Positions 42,631-50,581 of a stretch of DNA of 56,299 bases are shown here, piece after piece. The first letter of the stretch is position 1. Each line of letters begins with the position of its first letter. The stretch comes from Bacteroidota bacterium (GTDB taxonomy: Bacteria; Bacteroidota; Bacteroidia; Chitinophagales; Chitinophagaceae): contig JAEZZY010000001.1 in NCBI GenBank assembly GCA_023418315.1, positions 1 through 56,299 of the forward strand, given 5' to 3'. A program made the position numbers and the translations under genes. Below the pieces are notes generated by a model. It saw only the letters and a program-made list of their open reading frames with translations, did no database searches and was not told where the DNA came from.

Positions 42631-44814
42631 TTATTTACTCTGAAACAGTTTATAGCCTACCGTCAGCCGCACATAGGGCTGGCTATACAGGCTGCGTATT
42701 TTTTCATTGGGAATGAAACTCAGATCCGAGAGGTTTTTCCGGATAAGAAAATCAATCAATAAACGCCGTTTGTATTCATAACTAAAACCGAGCATCATAC
42801 TGAACCGTGCAGGATTCGTAACCGGATTTTTATATTTCTGCTGATCCAGCTCATTTATAGAAGGGGTGCTATAGCTGAAATAACCGTTTAATTCGGGCAG
42901 GTTTGGATAAGGATCGCCGGGATTTCCGAACGTATCCGTCTCTATTACTTTAGGAAAGGATAAGGTATCCGTCTTGCTGTTTTGATAGCGCTGCATCGCA
43001 GTTTGTATCTGTAGCACCTTCCCGAATGCCAATTGAATGCCGCCTAAGACGGAGATATTTTCCGCCAGTTTATACTGAAGCAATAACGGCAGTTCTATTT
43101 CCAAATATTTTTGAGGCGTAAGCGCATAGGATAGGTTTATGGAATCGTATTGGTTTTGGTAAATGAAATTTCGCTGAACAAAATTTACATCCATCGAATC
43201 GGAATATACATGTGCGGAATCCAGACTTTGCGCCGTAATATCATGAAAGGAACTTTTCGGGAAAAGCGTGGCGTTGGTAACGGAATGATAGCGGATGCCG
43301 GGCTGTAGTACCAGGGAGGTTTTAGGAGAAATATTCCATTGCAGAAAGAGATTGCCGGTAAAATTGGAGGTAGAAATAGTTGCAAAACCCCGGTCGTAGC
43401 CGAGCTTCACGCCTCCATCCATCTTGAGGCGGTTCTGTTTTTTTCGCTTTTCCATAGCCCTGCTTCCACCGCCCCCGCCGCCGGCAGAAGGTTGTGCTTC
43501 CTCATTGCTTGTTGCCCCCTCTTCGTCTGCTTCCATCTCCTGATTTATTTTGATGCCGTATTCTTTAGCAGGCTCTATGTATAGGTTTTTTTTCTTTGCG
43601 GTAGCTGCCTTTACGGTTATAGGCGGTTTTCCAGGATTTGGCTCGCCGGCTACCTGTATCGGCACTCCTTTGGCGCGTTCTGTTTCCACAGTTATAGGCT
43701 TGCCCATAGCAGGTTTCGGCTGTACGGAAATAGGTTTGTTTTTTTCTTTTTCAGCAGTTGTGCCGCTGAGCGGAATGCCTTTCGTTCTTTCCAAAGGTAT
43801 GGGCACCTGCGGTTGCGCGGGTTGTTTTTTAGCTATAGTTGCCGGTTTCGGAGTGTTCAGAATTTCTTTATTCGGATCGGTAGTATTGGGTTTACCGGCT
43901 GCGTTTGCTTGTTCCGCAGTTACAGTCTTTTGATTCTTCTGTTCTTCCTGAAGAAGGGGTGCTGTAGTGTTTTTATTTTCCGGTTGTGCCGCAGCAGTTT
44001 TCGGAGTGTTTGCGATTTCCTTATCCGGATCGGGAGTATTGGGTTTGCCGGCTGCGTTTGCTTGTTCCGCAGTTACAGTCTTTTGATTCTTCTGTTCTTC
44101 CTGAAGAAGGGGTGCTGTAGTGTTTTTATTTTCCGGTTGTGTCGCAGCAGTTTTCGGAGTGTTTGCGATTTCTTTATTCGCATCGGGAGTATTGGTCGGA
44201 TTGACAGGTGTAGAATTTCCCTTCTCCAGTTGAGATTCATGTATATCAGCAGCTTTTGTAGCCGATTCTTGCTTTTCTTTTCGGGCAATAATTTCAGCGG
44301 CAGTCGCTTTCTTTTTTGTATTTGTGTTTTTTAAAGCGGCAGTTTTTTCAGTTTTGTCATTTTTATTCGTTCCCTCATCAACGTGATGCTCTGTTATATT
44401 CCGGTTTTCTTCTCCGGCAGTCTGTTGGTTGTTTTTCGTGGGAGGCATGTCGCGGGTTTGCTGCGTAGCAGATGCTTGTGCTGACGGTTTATTTTCTGTA
44501 GCCTCTTGATTTTTGTCGCTTTCCGTTGTTATTTCCGCCGAAGTAAAAGGCTCTTCAACCGTATAGGAAGATGCGGGCAAAGGTATATCCATAGCTGATG
44601 ATGGTTTCGAATCCTGATGTTTATAGGCATAATATCCTAAGGAAGAAAGCAAAGCAAGCATCAGCAACAACCATAGCCACAAGAAGGGACGGCGGCGGCC
44701 GGGGCTTGGCAGGCGCTGCTCTATGCTCGTCCATACGGCGGCATCGGGCGTTTCGCGGTAGCCTTGCAATTCCTCGCGGAACAAATCATCAATATGTTTT
44801 CTACCTTCTTCCAT
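42631..44814 (-). CDS. Membrane protein with N-terminal anti-sigma-like segment, repeat linker and C-terminal beta-barrel-like domain
   Basis: Protein of 727 residues. The N-terminus (MEEGRKHIDDLFREELQGYR) is a short cytoplasmic segment like those of FecR-independent anti-sigma proteins. One membrane segment follows at about 42-62 (FLWLWLLLMLALLSSLGYYA). A Lys/Thr/Pro/Gln-rich linker (about 70-450) contains a 51-residue tandem repeat. The last 250 residues (GGVKLGYDRGFATISTS ... QPYVRLTVGYKLF) look like an outer-membrane barrel. The linker could span the periplasm. It lies 8 bases after the ECF sigma gene on the same strand, so it is probably the sigma regulator. The combination of inner- and outer-membrane parts in one chain is unusual. 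Confidence 0.7.
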   Translation of the reverse strand: MEEGRKHIDDLFREELQGYRETPDAAVWTSIEQRLPSPGRRRPFLWLWLLLMLALLSSLGYYAYKHQDSKPSSAMDIPLPASSYTVEEPFTSAEITTESDKNQEATENKPSAQASATQQTRDMPPTKNNQQTAGEENRNITEHHVDEGTNKNDKTEKTAALKNTNTKKKATAAEIIARKEKQESATKAADIHESQLEKGNSTPVNPTNTPDANKEIANTPKTAATQPENKNTTAPLLQEEQKNQKTVTAEQANAAGKPNTPDPDKEIANTPKTAAAQPENKNTTAPLLQEEQKNQKTVTAEQANAAGKPNTTDPNKEILNTPKPATIAKKQPAQPQVPIPLERTKGIPLSGTTAEKEKNKPISVQPKPAMGKPITVETERAKGVPIQVAGEPNPGKPPITVKAATAKKKNLYIEPAKEYGIKINQEMEADEEGATSNEEAQPSAGGGGGGSRAMEKRKKQNRLKMDGGVKLGYDRGFATISTSNFTGNLFLQWNISPKTSLVLQPGIRYHSVTNATLFPKSSFHDITAQSLDSAHVYSDSMDVNFVQRNFIYQNQYDSINLSYALTPQKYLEIELPLLLQYKLAENISVLGGIQLAFGKVLQIQTAMQRYQNSKTDTLSFPKVIETDTFGNPGDPYPNLPELNGYFSYSTPSINELDQQKYKNPVTNPARFSMMLGFSYEYKRRLLIDFLIRKNLSDLSFIPNEKIRSLYSQPYVRLTVGYKLFQSK
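43847..44152 (-). repeat. 153-base tandem coding repeat (51 codons), two copies plus partial
   Basis: Copies 43847-43999 and 44000-44152 differ at few bases, and a partial third continues beyond 44153. Each codes for a unit containing NTPKTAAAQPENKNTTAPLL. The length is a multiple of three, so the frame is kept. Confidence 0.85.
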
Positions 44815-44822
44815 TATTAGGT

Positions 44823-45413
44823 TTACATAGAAGTCATGATTTTTTCTTTTAAGCGTTTTCTGGCATCATTCAAATGCCAGCGGCTGTTGTTTTCGGTTAT
44901 TCCCAAATGCGTTGCTATTTCCCTATGCGATAGCTGCTCGAAGACGAATAGGTTGAACACGGCTCTTTGCGTATCGGGCAGTTCATAGATTTTTTGCAAC
45001 AGTTCTTTATAGCTCATTTTCCCCAATGCATTATCATTCGTATATACATCTATATTCGTTACATCCTCTTTATAGGCGGGTTCGTTCTTGATATATTTTC
45101 GGAAATTGTCGGTAATGCAATTGATGGTAATGCGGCGCATCCACCCTTCAAAAGAACCTGCAAAGGCATAGGAATGCAGCGAAGTAAAAATTTTATAAAA
45201 GCTGTCGTTCAGTATCTCGTCCGCTTCGCCCTTGTTATAGGTATATCGTTTGATAATTCCGTAGAGCAGTGGCGCATACTCATCATACAGTTTTTTTTGC
45301 GCTTTCCGGTCTTGGGCAATACACTTCCTAATCAGCACATATAGGGGGTCATGCACTGAAGGTTTTCCTGCCGCAGCAGCATTGTGTTTATATAACTTAT
45401 CCGTACCGGACAA
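44823..45413 (-). CDS. RNA polymerase ECF sigma factor
   Basis: ECF sigma factor of 196 residues. Region 2 is seen in KKLYDEYAPLLYGIIKRY, ADEILNDSFYKIFTSL and FEGWMRRITINCITDNFRK. Region 4 is LPDTQRAVFNLFVFEQLSHR then EIATHLGITENNSRWHLNDA. The start codon is probably TTG (45413-45411), since a stop lies four codons upstream and the next Met is too deep in the protein. It is followed after 8 bases by the anti-sigma-like barrel protein. Divergent from rpmI. Confidence 0.9.
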   Translation of the reverse strand: MSGTDKLYKHNAAAAGKPSVHDPLYVLIRKCIAQDRKAQKKLYDEYAPLLYGIIKRYTYNKGEADEILNDSFYKIFTSLHSYAFAGSFEGWMRRITINCITDNFRKYIKNEPAYKEDVTNIDVYTNDNALGKMSYKELLQKIYELPDTQRAVFNLFVFEQLSHREIATHLGITENNSRWHLNDARKRLKEKIMTSM

Positions 45414-45589
45414 CTTCGCTAAAAATTATTCTAAAATTGGTGCAATACAATCGGTTTGTTTCTTCTGACGGATAAAAAAAGAGAAACGTTAGTATGTTCG
45501 GAAAAAATAGTTTGGCAGGCAGATGCGATGCCGGTTTTGCTGAGAAAATTATTTTTCAATTTTCCTTTTCATAATTTGAATTATTCCCT

Positions 45590-45597
45590 TACCTTTG
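45590..45597 (+). promoter_or_regulatory. Bacteroidota -7 box of the rpmI-rplT operon
   Basis: TACCTTTG, 20 bases before the rpmI ATG (45617). The -33 region (TTTTCC at about 45566) is weak. No infC or autoregulatory leader is seen. Confidence 0.5.
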
Positions 45598-45616
45598 CCA
45601 TCCCAAATTTTTGACC

Positions 45617-45814
45617 ATGCCGAAGTTAAAGACGCATTCCCGTGCTAAAAAGACCTTTAAAGTAACAGGTACAGGAAAGATCCGTAGATATAAAGCTTTT
45701 AAGAGCCACCTTTTGACCAAAAAAGCCACCAAACGCAAACGCCATCTGCGCCAAAGCGCTTATGTGCACCCTGCTAACGAAAACCTGGTAAAGCGTATGC
45801 TCTGCCTTCGTTAG
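45617..45814 (+). CDS. rpmI: Ribosomal protein bL35
   Basis: Large-subunit protein of 65 residues, very basic, with the family start MPKLKTHSRAKKTFKVTGTG and the KRKRHLRQS stretch. The start is the ATG at 45617; the open frame begins with TTG six bases earlier. It heads a two-gene operon with rplT, 45 bases apart. The usual upstream infC is absent; a divergent sigma factor gene is there instead. Confidence 0.97.
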   Translation: MPKLKTHSRAKKTFKVTGTGKIRRYKAFKSHLLTKKATKRKRHLRQSAYVHPANENLVKRMLCLR

Positions 45815-45859
45815 TCTTATTTTTTGAATTTTAATTTTACTCTTTAATTAAATTAAGAT

Positions 45860-46204
45860 ATGCCACGTTCAGTAAATGCGGTTGCATCGCATAGAAGAAG
45901 AAAGAAAATATTGAAGCAAACCAAAGGCTTCTATGGCAAACGCAAAAACGTCTATACCGTTGCCAAAAACGTCCTTGAAAAAGGTTTGGGCTATAAATAC
46001 GTAGGTCGTAAGTTGAAAAAACGCGATTACCGCTCTCTGTGGATCGCACGTATCAACGCGGCTTGCCGTGAAGAAGGCATGAGCTATTCTCAGTTTATGG
46101 GAAAACTCGCTGCCAAAGAAATTAACCTCAACCGCAAAGTGCTGGCTGACCTCGCTATGAACGAACCTGCTTCTTTCAAAGCCTTGGTAGCTCAGGTGAA
46201 ATAA
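45860..46204 (+). CDS. rplT: Ribosomal protein bL20
   Basis: Large-subunit assembly protein of 114 residues binding 23S rRNA, beginning MPRSVNAVASHRRRKKILKQ and containing RKNVYTVAKNVLEKG and RDYRSLWIARINAA. Full length. In many bacteria bL20 represses its operon through mRNA binding; the 45-base rpmI-rplT gap offers no clear pseudoknot. A strong terminator follows. Confidence 0.97.
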   Translation: MPRSVNAVASHRRRKKILKQTKGFYGKRKNVYTVAKNVLEKGLGYKYVGRKLKKRDYRSLWIARINAACREEGMSYSQFMGKLAAKEINLNRKVLADLAMNEPASFKALVAQVK

Positions 46205-46226
46205 TTTTTCCCTGCTATAAATTTTT

Positions 46227-46265
46227 AAGGTTGTCCTTTCCGCAGGAAGGGACAACCTTTTTGTT
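46227..46265 (+). terminator. Rho-independent terminator of rpmI-rplT
   Basis: AAGGTTGTCCTTTCC, loop GCA, GGAAGGGACAACCTT: a stem of about 15 bp with one G-T pair, then TTTTTG. It begins 22 bases after the rplT stop. Confidence 0.9.
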
Positions 46266-46313
46266 GTGGATACTCAGGCTTGTAACCGACGACAGTCTAT
46301 ACATCCCGAAGAA

Positions 46314-47000
46314 TTATTCCGCTATATGGTAGCTCAGTAAGGAATCGGTATGTTTCATTTCTACGTAGGTAGTGCCTAAGAGGGATATATTCACATTCAC
46401 ATCTTCCATGATGATGCCGATACCTTTTGCAAACCATACGTCCAGCGTGCCTATATCTATATAGCTTGCCATCATCTGTGGTTTGCCCTTCAGCTCATGA
46501 TGCACCTTGGTTACCTTGTCGTAGGTGGTTCCGCCGAGGGTCAGGCTGCCGTCCGAAAAAGCAATGCTGCTCTTCACCCAAAGGTTCATTTTTATACCTT
46601 CGTACGTATAATCCTCCGTATTATCCCATGAGGTATGGTCGTCTTGCAGGAATACTAACGTAACATAGTTGTTCTGCCCGCCATCCATATCAAATAGGGA
46701 AACATAGTTGATGCCGTTCTTTCCAAAATATTCCGGTGCTATATAGGCAGTATTGGTATCTATTTTTTCAAAATAGCTAAATTTCAATCCGTTCTTCACC
46801 GTGTCTCTACCTGTAGCAATGCGTTTGGTTACATCCCCGTTTCTTGCGCCAAATAGCCACCAAGAGCCGGGTGTAGTGGACATATAGTTACTTCCTTCTT
46901 GCTGGTTGGGGTCAAGGTGTTTATTGACGCCGTCTTTCTTTTTGCAAGCGACGATGAAGGTAAACAGGCACAAAGCCGCAAGGCTATAGATAAATTTCAT
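46314..47000 (-). CDS. Lipoprotein of unknown function
   Basis: Lipoprotein of 228 residues: the signal ends in FIVAC with lipidated C19, followed by a KKKDG spacer. The mature part is mostly beta (GSWWLFGARNGDVTKRIATG, GTLDVWFAKGIGIIMEDV) and resembles DUF-type lipoproteins of Bacteroidota. No enzymatic motif. It stands alone between rplT and ispE with its own gaps of 109 and 114 bases. Confidence 0.75.
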   Translation of the reverse strand: MKFIYSLAALCLFTFIVACKKKDGVNKHLDPNQQEGSNYMSTTPGSWWLFGARNGDVTKRIATGRDTVKNGLKFSYFEKIDTNTAYIAPEYFGKNGINYVSLFDMDGGQNNYVTLVFLQDDHTSWDNTEDYTYEGIKMNLWVKSSIAFSDGSLTLGGTTYDKVTKVHHELKGKPQMMASYIDIGTLDVWFAKGIGIIMEDVNVNISLLGTTYVEMKHTDSLLSYHIAE

Positions 47001-47114
47001 GTGGTTTATTTTATCGAATCGGTTATGATTTCTCTTTTTTAAAGCGGTTTAAAAATGATTTCCACCGGCACTCCACTTTATCGTTTAAAAATAATTAATT
47101 TTTTTATTGGGAAA

Positions 47115-47894
47115 TTATTTTTTGAACAATCCATATACAGCGCTGCCCGTTCCGCTCATAGACGCATAAACGGCTCCTTGTTCGTAGAAGCGTTCCTTTA
47201 TTTTTTTGAGGGTAGGATATAGGGAAAATACGGATTCTTCAAAATCATTGACTACATAAAATTTCCAATTATGAATATCCGCTACCGATAAATTTCGGAG
47301 ATCAAAAGCGGCAGGGCGGGGCGTAATCTTCGCAAAGGCATCCCGCGTAGAAACATGAATGCCCGGCGCTTCTATCCTGATTTCATAACCCGAAAGATCC
47401 AACGACAGGGATTGCATTTTTTCTCCGCGTCCGGTAGCAAACTGCGGTGTGTTGTAGATAAAAAAAGGACAATCGCTTCCCAGCTTCAACGCCATGCCGG
47501 CAAGTGTTTCGTCAGACAGATTCAGTTCGCAAAAATCATTCAGCAACCGCAGCATAAATGCACCATCCGCCGAACCGCCGCCCAAGCCTGCTCCCATAGG
47601 AATGGCTTTATGCAAAAAAATATCCAGCGCAGGGATTTTTTCCCTATACACCTCCTTCATCCTGCTATAGGCTTTCCAAACCAGATTGTCTTTGGTATTG
47701 CCGGCAACTGCCATTCCGCTTAGGGAAAGAGATGCTGCTTCTTTTTGTATAGGATTGTTTTGCGCCACCACTTCCAAGGCATCTTTTAGCTCCTTCACCG
47801 GATAAAAAACGGTTTCGAGATCGTGGTAGCCGTCGGGGCGCTTTCGGGTGATGGAGAGTCCTATATTTATTTTGCAATTGGGAAATGTAAGCAT
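47115..47894 (-). CDS. ispE: 4-diphosphocytidyl-2-C-methyl-D-erythritol kinase
   Basis: GHMP-family kinase of 259 residues, the fourth step of the MEP route to isoprenoids. It begins FPNCKINIGLSITRKRPDGY, with the ATP-binding glycine loop PMGAGLGGGSADGAFML and a C-terminal SMSGTGSAVYGLF. Length is near the lower end for IspE. Divergent from the ABC ATPase gene with only 47 bases between starts. No other mep genes are adjacent. Confidence 0.95.
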   Translation of the reverse strand: MLTFPNCKINIGLSITRKRPDGYHDLETVFYPVKELKDALEVVAQNNPIQKEAASLSLSGMAVAGNTKDNLVWKAYSRMKEVYREKIPALDIFLHKAIPMGAGLGGGSADGAFMLRLLNDFCELNLSDETLAGMALKLGSDCPFFIYNTPQFATGRGEKMQSLSLDLSGYEIRIEAPGIHVSTRDAFAKITPRPAAFDLRNLSVADIHNWKFYVVNDFEESVFSLYPTLKKIKERFYEQGAVYASMSGTGSAVYGLFKK

Positions 47895-47914
47895 TGGCGG
47901 GATAAAATTATCTG

Positions 47915-47922
47915 TATTTTTG
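47915..47922 (+). promoter_or_regulatory. Bacteroidota promoter of the ABC ATPase gene
   Basis: -7 box TATTTTTG, 19 bases before the ATG at 47942. A TTG at 47894-47896 lies 18 bases upstream, near the -33 spacing. It overlaps the ispE start region. Confidence 0.55.
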
Positions 47923-47941
47923 ATTTCTTCATTAAAGCAGG

Positions 47942-48631
47942 ATGCAGGAAGTTATTTCACTGAGCAATATTCGCAAAAGTTATTTTCTCGGCAGGCAGGA
48001 ATTACCTGTTTTAAAAGGCATTGAGCTAAAAATTTTCCGCAATGAATATGTAGCGCTTATGGGACCAAGCGGTTCGGGAAAATCTACACTGATGAATATC
48101 TTAGGTTGTCTGGATACGCCTACGAGCGGGCAATATATACTCAACCATAAAGATGTCAGTAAAATGGAGGATGATGAGCTGGCGGATGTGCGTAATACGG
48201 AAATCGGGTTTGTCTTTCAGCAATTCAATCTATTGCCACGCCTCACTGCATGGGAAAACGTAGCATTGCCGCTTATCTATGCCGGTGTAAACAAAACCGA
48301 ACGGGAAGAACGTGCCAAAACCATGCTGGAAAAAGTGGGCTTGGCAGAACGCAGCCACCACAAACCCAACGAACTTTCAGGCGGACAAAGTCAGCGGGTA
48401 GCCATTGCCCGCGCACTTATCAACAATCCGTCGCTCTTGCTTGCCGATGAACCTACCGGCAACCTCGATACAAAGACCTCCATCGAAATCATGGAACTTT
48501 TCGGCAAAATACAAGAACAGGGAAATACCGTAGTATTAGTAACGCATGAAGAAGACATCGCTCAATTTACCAAACGCGTAGTGCGTATAAGGGACGGTGT
48601 GGTGGAAAGCGACCAACGGAATAGGGAGTAA
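47942..48631 (+). CDS. ABC transporter ATP-binding protein (LolD/MacB type)
   Basis: ATPase subunit of 229 residues. Walker A is GPSGSGKST, Q-loop FQQFNLLPRLT, signature LSGGQSQRVAIARAL, Walker B LLLADEPTGNLD, switch H in VTHEED. The N-terminal SFxLGRQELPVLKGI and the LD-rich sequence place it in the LolD/MacB/FtsE group, which acts with FtsX-like permeases in lipoprotein release, efflux or cell division. No permease gene is adjacent, so the partner is unknown. Convergent with rlmB, 37 bases apart. Confidence 0.9.
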   Translation: MQEVISLSNIRKSYFLGRQELPVLKGIELKIFRNEYVALMGPSGSGKSTLMNILGCLDTPTSGQYILNHKDVSKMEDDELADVRNTEIGFVFQQFNLLPRLTAWENVALPLIYAGVNKTEREERAKTMLEKVGLAERSHHKPNELSGGQSQRVAIARALINNPSLLLADEPTGNLDTKTSIEIMELFGKIQEQGNTVVLVTHEEDIAQFTKRVVRIRDGVVESDQRNRE

Positions 48632-48668
48632 TGTGCGATGGTTACGTGCGGTAATCCAACCACGGGTT

Positions 48669-49424
48669 TTATTGCTGCTTTATTCGCTGCCGCAACGCTT
48701 CGTATAAAATCATTCCCGCAGCCACAGACACATTCAGCGAATCAAATTTTTTAGCCATAGGGATATGGATAAATCCGTCCGCATGTTTTTTCACTTCATT
48801 GCCTATGCCTGTATCTTCTGCGCCCATCACGATGCAGGTAGGCACTGTAAGTTTTGCCTCATACACCGCCTGGCTACCTTTCATTTGCGTAGCTAATACT
48901 TGAATGCCATTCAACCGCAGCACATCTATAGCCTGTGAAGCCGAAGGTGTGCGGCAAAGCAAAATCTGCCTTAGCGCACCTGCGGATGTTTTTACAGCTT
49001 CTTCCGTAAGTGAGGCGGAGGAAGAGGTAGGCAAAATCAATCCTTGCGCTCCGCAACATAAAGCCGTGCGGGCAATAGCGCCTACATTGCGCACATCGGT
49101 AACACCATCCAGCAATACGAAAAGCGGCGTTTCGCCTTGTTCCACCACATGGGAAACAGCATCTTGTAATTCTATATACTCAAGCAAGCTAGTCCATGCT
49201 ACCACACCCTGATGTTGCGCTTTGGTAAGATGATTCAGCTTCTCTACCGGTACGGCACTCATAGGAATATTCCGCTCCTTCGCCAGTTTTTTAATATGAT
49301 TGATTTCTTCACCGGTGGCACTACGGAGGAAAAATATTTTCTCAAGCACTGTACCTTGCTTCAGCGCCTCCAATAAAGGCTTTCGACCTATAATCAACGG
49401 CAGGGATGGCTTTCGTTTTATCAT
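48669..49424 (-). CDS. rlmB: 23S rRNA (guanosine-2'-O)-methyltransferase, RlmB/TrmH-type SPOUT
   Basis: SPOUT RNA 2'-O-methyltransferase of 251 residues. The N-terminal substrate-binding domain begins IIGRKPLLEALKQG. SPOUT motif 1 is DGVTDVRNVGAIARTA, motif 2 VMGAEDTGIG, motif 3 IPMAKKFDSLNVSVAAGMIL, the SAM knot. It methylates G2251 in the 23S peptidyl-transferase loop if it is true RlmB. The start ATG 49424 (MIKRKPSLPLIIG) is chosen over TTG at 49436. Its immediate upstream neighbour on the same strand is a small frameshifted frame. Confidence 0.9.
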   Translation of the reverse strand: MIKRKPSLPLIIGRKPLLEALKQGTVLEKIFFLRSATGEEINHIKKLAKERNIPMSAVPVEKLNHLTKAQHQGVVAWTSLLEYIELQDAVSHVVEQGETPLFVLLDGVTDVRNVGAIARTALCCGAQGLILPTSSSASLTEEAVKTSAGALRQILLCRTPSASQAIDVLRLNGIQVLATQMKGSQAVYEAKLTVPTCIVMGAEDTGIGNEVKKHADGFIHIPMAKKFDSLNVSVAAGMILYEALRQRIKQQ

Positions 49425-49438
49425 AATTTGCTGCAAGT

Positions 49439-49581
49439 TTACAGACTATCTTCGTCATCTTCTGCATCTATAGGTATTTCCTTTTTATAATTCGTTAGGC
49501 GATGTGCGCCGCATGAGCCTATTCCCACCGTTTCCCTATTGGAATTTGTTTTAGATTTTCCTCAATTTCCTGTTCTTTCAT
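49439..49581 (-). pseudogene. Small frame with apparent frameshift, upstream of rlmB
   Basis: On minus, the ATG at 49581 starts MKEQEIEENLKQIPIGKRWE, which stops at TAG. Shifting by one base near the A-rich CTAAAACAAATT gives NSNRETVGIGSCGAHRLTNY then KKEIPIDAEDDEDSL up to a stop (49441-49439) 15 bases before rlmB. Both halves look like real protein: charged start, then an acidic tail. This suggests a small gene of about 47 codons with one frameshift, from decay, sequencing error or slippage. Family unknown. Confidence 0.35.
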
Positions 49582-49721
49582 TCGCCAAAAATGTTTATCT
49601 TCCCGACGGTTAAGGATTCTCTTAATTTTTATCCGTAACATCCCCCTTTATCATTGGGTGCCGGCTTACCCACCGCGTTCCCGCACAATGATGTTATTAT
49701 TTATTAAACAACAACCGGAAT

Positions 49722-50549
49722 ATGAAAAAACGTTTTATCGTCCTTATTGATTTTTCAGACCATTCCAAACGTCTTTTACATTTTGCCTATGATTGGGTAA
49801 AACAAACCGATATTCATTTATTGCTGGTCAATCATGTCTCCCATCCTACACCGGCGATGGGCGATACGGATGTGATTGCCGAGCTGAAAGATGCCAGCCG
49901 GCAGCAAGCGCTGAAGGCCTTACGTCATTTTGCACAAACTACGGTGGGTGATGATACCCTGCTTCAATATGCTGTCCATACCTCCGGGCTTATTTCCATC
50001 ATAGAAAAACTGCAAATGCCGGATACTCTTGATTTTGTACTGGTGGGTTTAAATGATAAAACTTTGTTTGACCAGTTGCTGTTCGGAAGCACGGCAGCAG
50101 AATTATCCAAACAATTGAACTCCATCATTCTTGCTTTTCCTACCCAGGAAGACACGATAAACATGAGCGATATCTACATTGGTGTAAATGACCGTTTTCC
50201 GCTTAACAAGCCTGCGTTAGAGCAGATTATCCGGATCAAACAAGATGCAATTCGCAATTTCCATTTTTTCTCTATCGTGAAAGACGAAACGGAAGCAGCC
50301 GAGGCGGAAAAAAATTTACATGCCTTGCAAGAGCAATATGAACCCTATATAAGTACCTCTTATGAAATATTACTTTCGGAAGAACCTACGGAAGCCATCA
50401 AAGAATATATGTTAAAAAACAAAGGCGTCTTAGCCATTCAAAAAGGATCGCGGTCGCTGATGGATTTGTTCCGTCCTTTTCTCACTACGGAAATGATCTA
50501 TATGGCGCGCGTGCCGCTTATCCTATTACCCAATAACGAAGCGAATTAA
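49722..50549 (+). CDS. Universal stress protein with two UspA domains
   Basis: Protein of 275 residues with two UspA-like halves (about 1-145 and 147-275). The first begins KKRFIVLIDFSDHSKRLLHF and contains DFVLVGLNDKTLFDQLLFGS, the second INMSDIYIGVNDRF. The typical ATP-binding G-2x-G-9x-G(S/T) is only partly kept, so nucleotide binding is uncertain. The CPA2 antiporter gene starts 32 bases after its stop on the same strand, so the two are probably an operon; Usp domains often regulate ion transporters. Confidence 0.88.
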   Translation: MKKRFIVLIDFSDHSKRLLHFAYDWVKQTDIHLLLVNHVSHPTPAMGDTDVIAELKDASRQQALKALRHFAQTTVGDDTLLQYAVHTSGLISIIEKLQMPDTLDFVLVGLNDKTLFDQLLFGSTAAELSKQLNSIILAFPTQEDTINMSDIYIGVNDRFPLNKPALEQIIRIKQDAIRNFHFFSIVKDETEAAEAEKNLHALQEQYEPYISTSYEILLSEEPTEAIKEYMLKNKGVLAIQKGSRSLMDLFRPFLTTEMIYMARVPLILLPNNEAN

Positions 50550-50581
50550 GAACGAAAATCATTTCTACAACGGAATCATTT

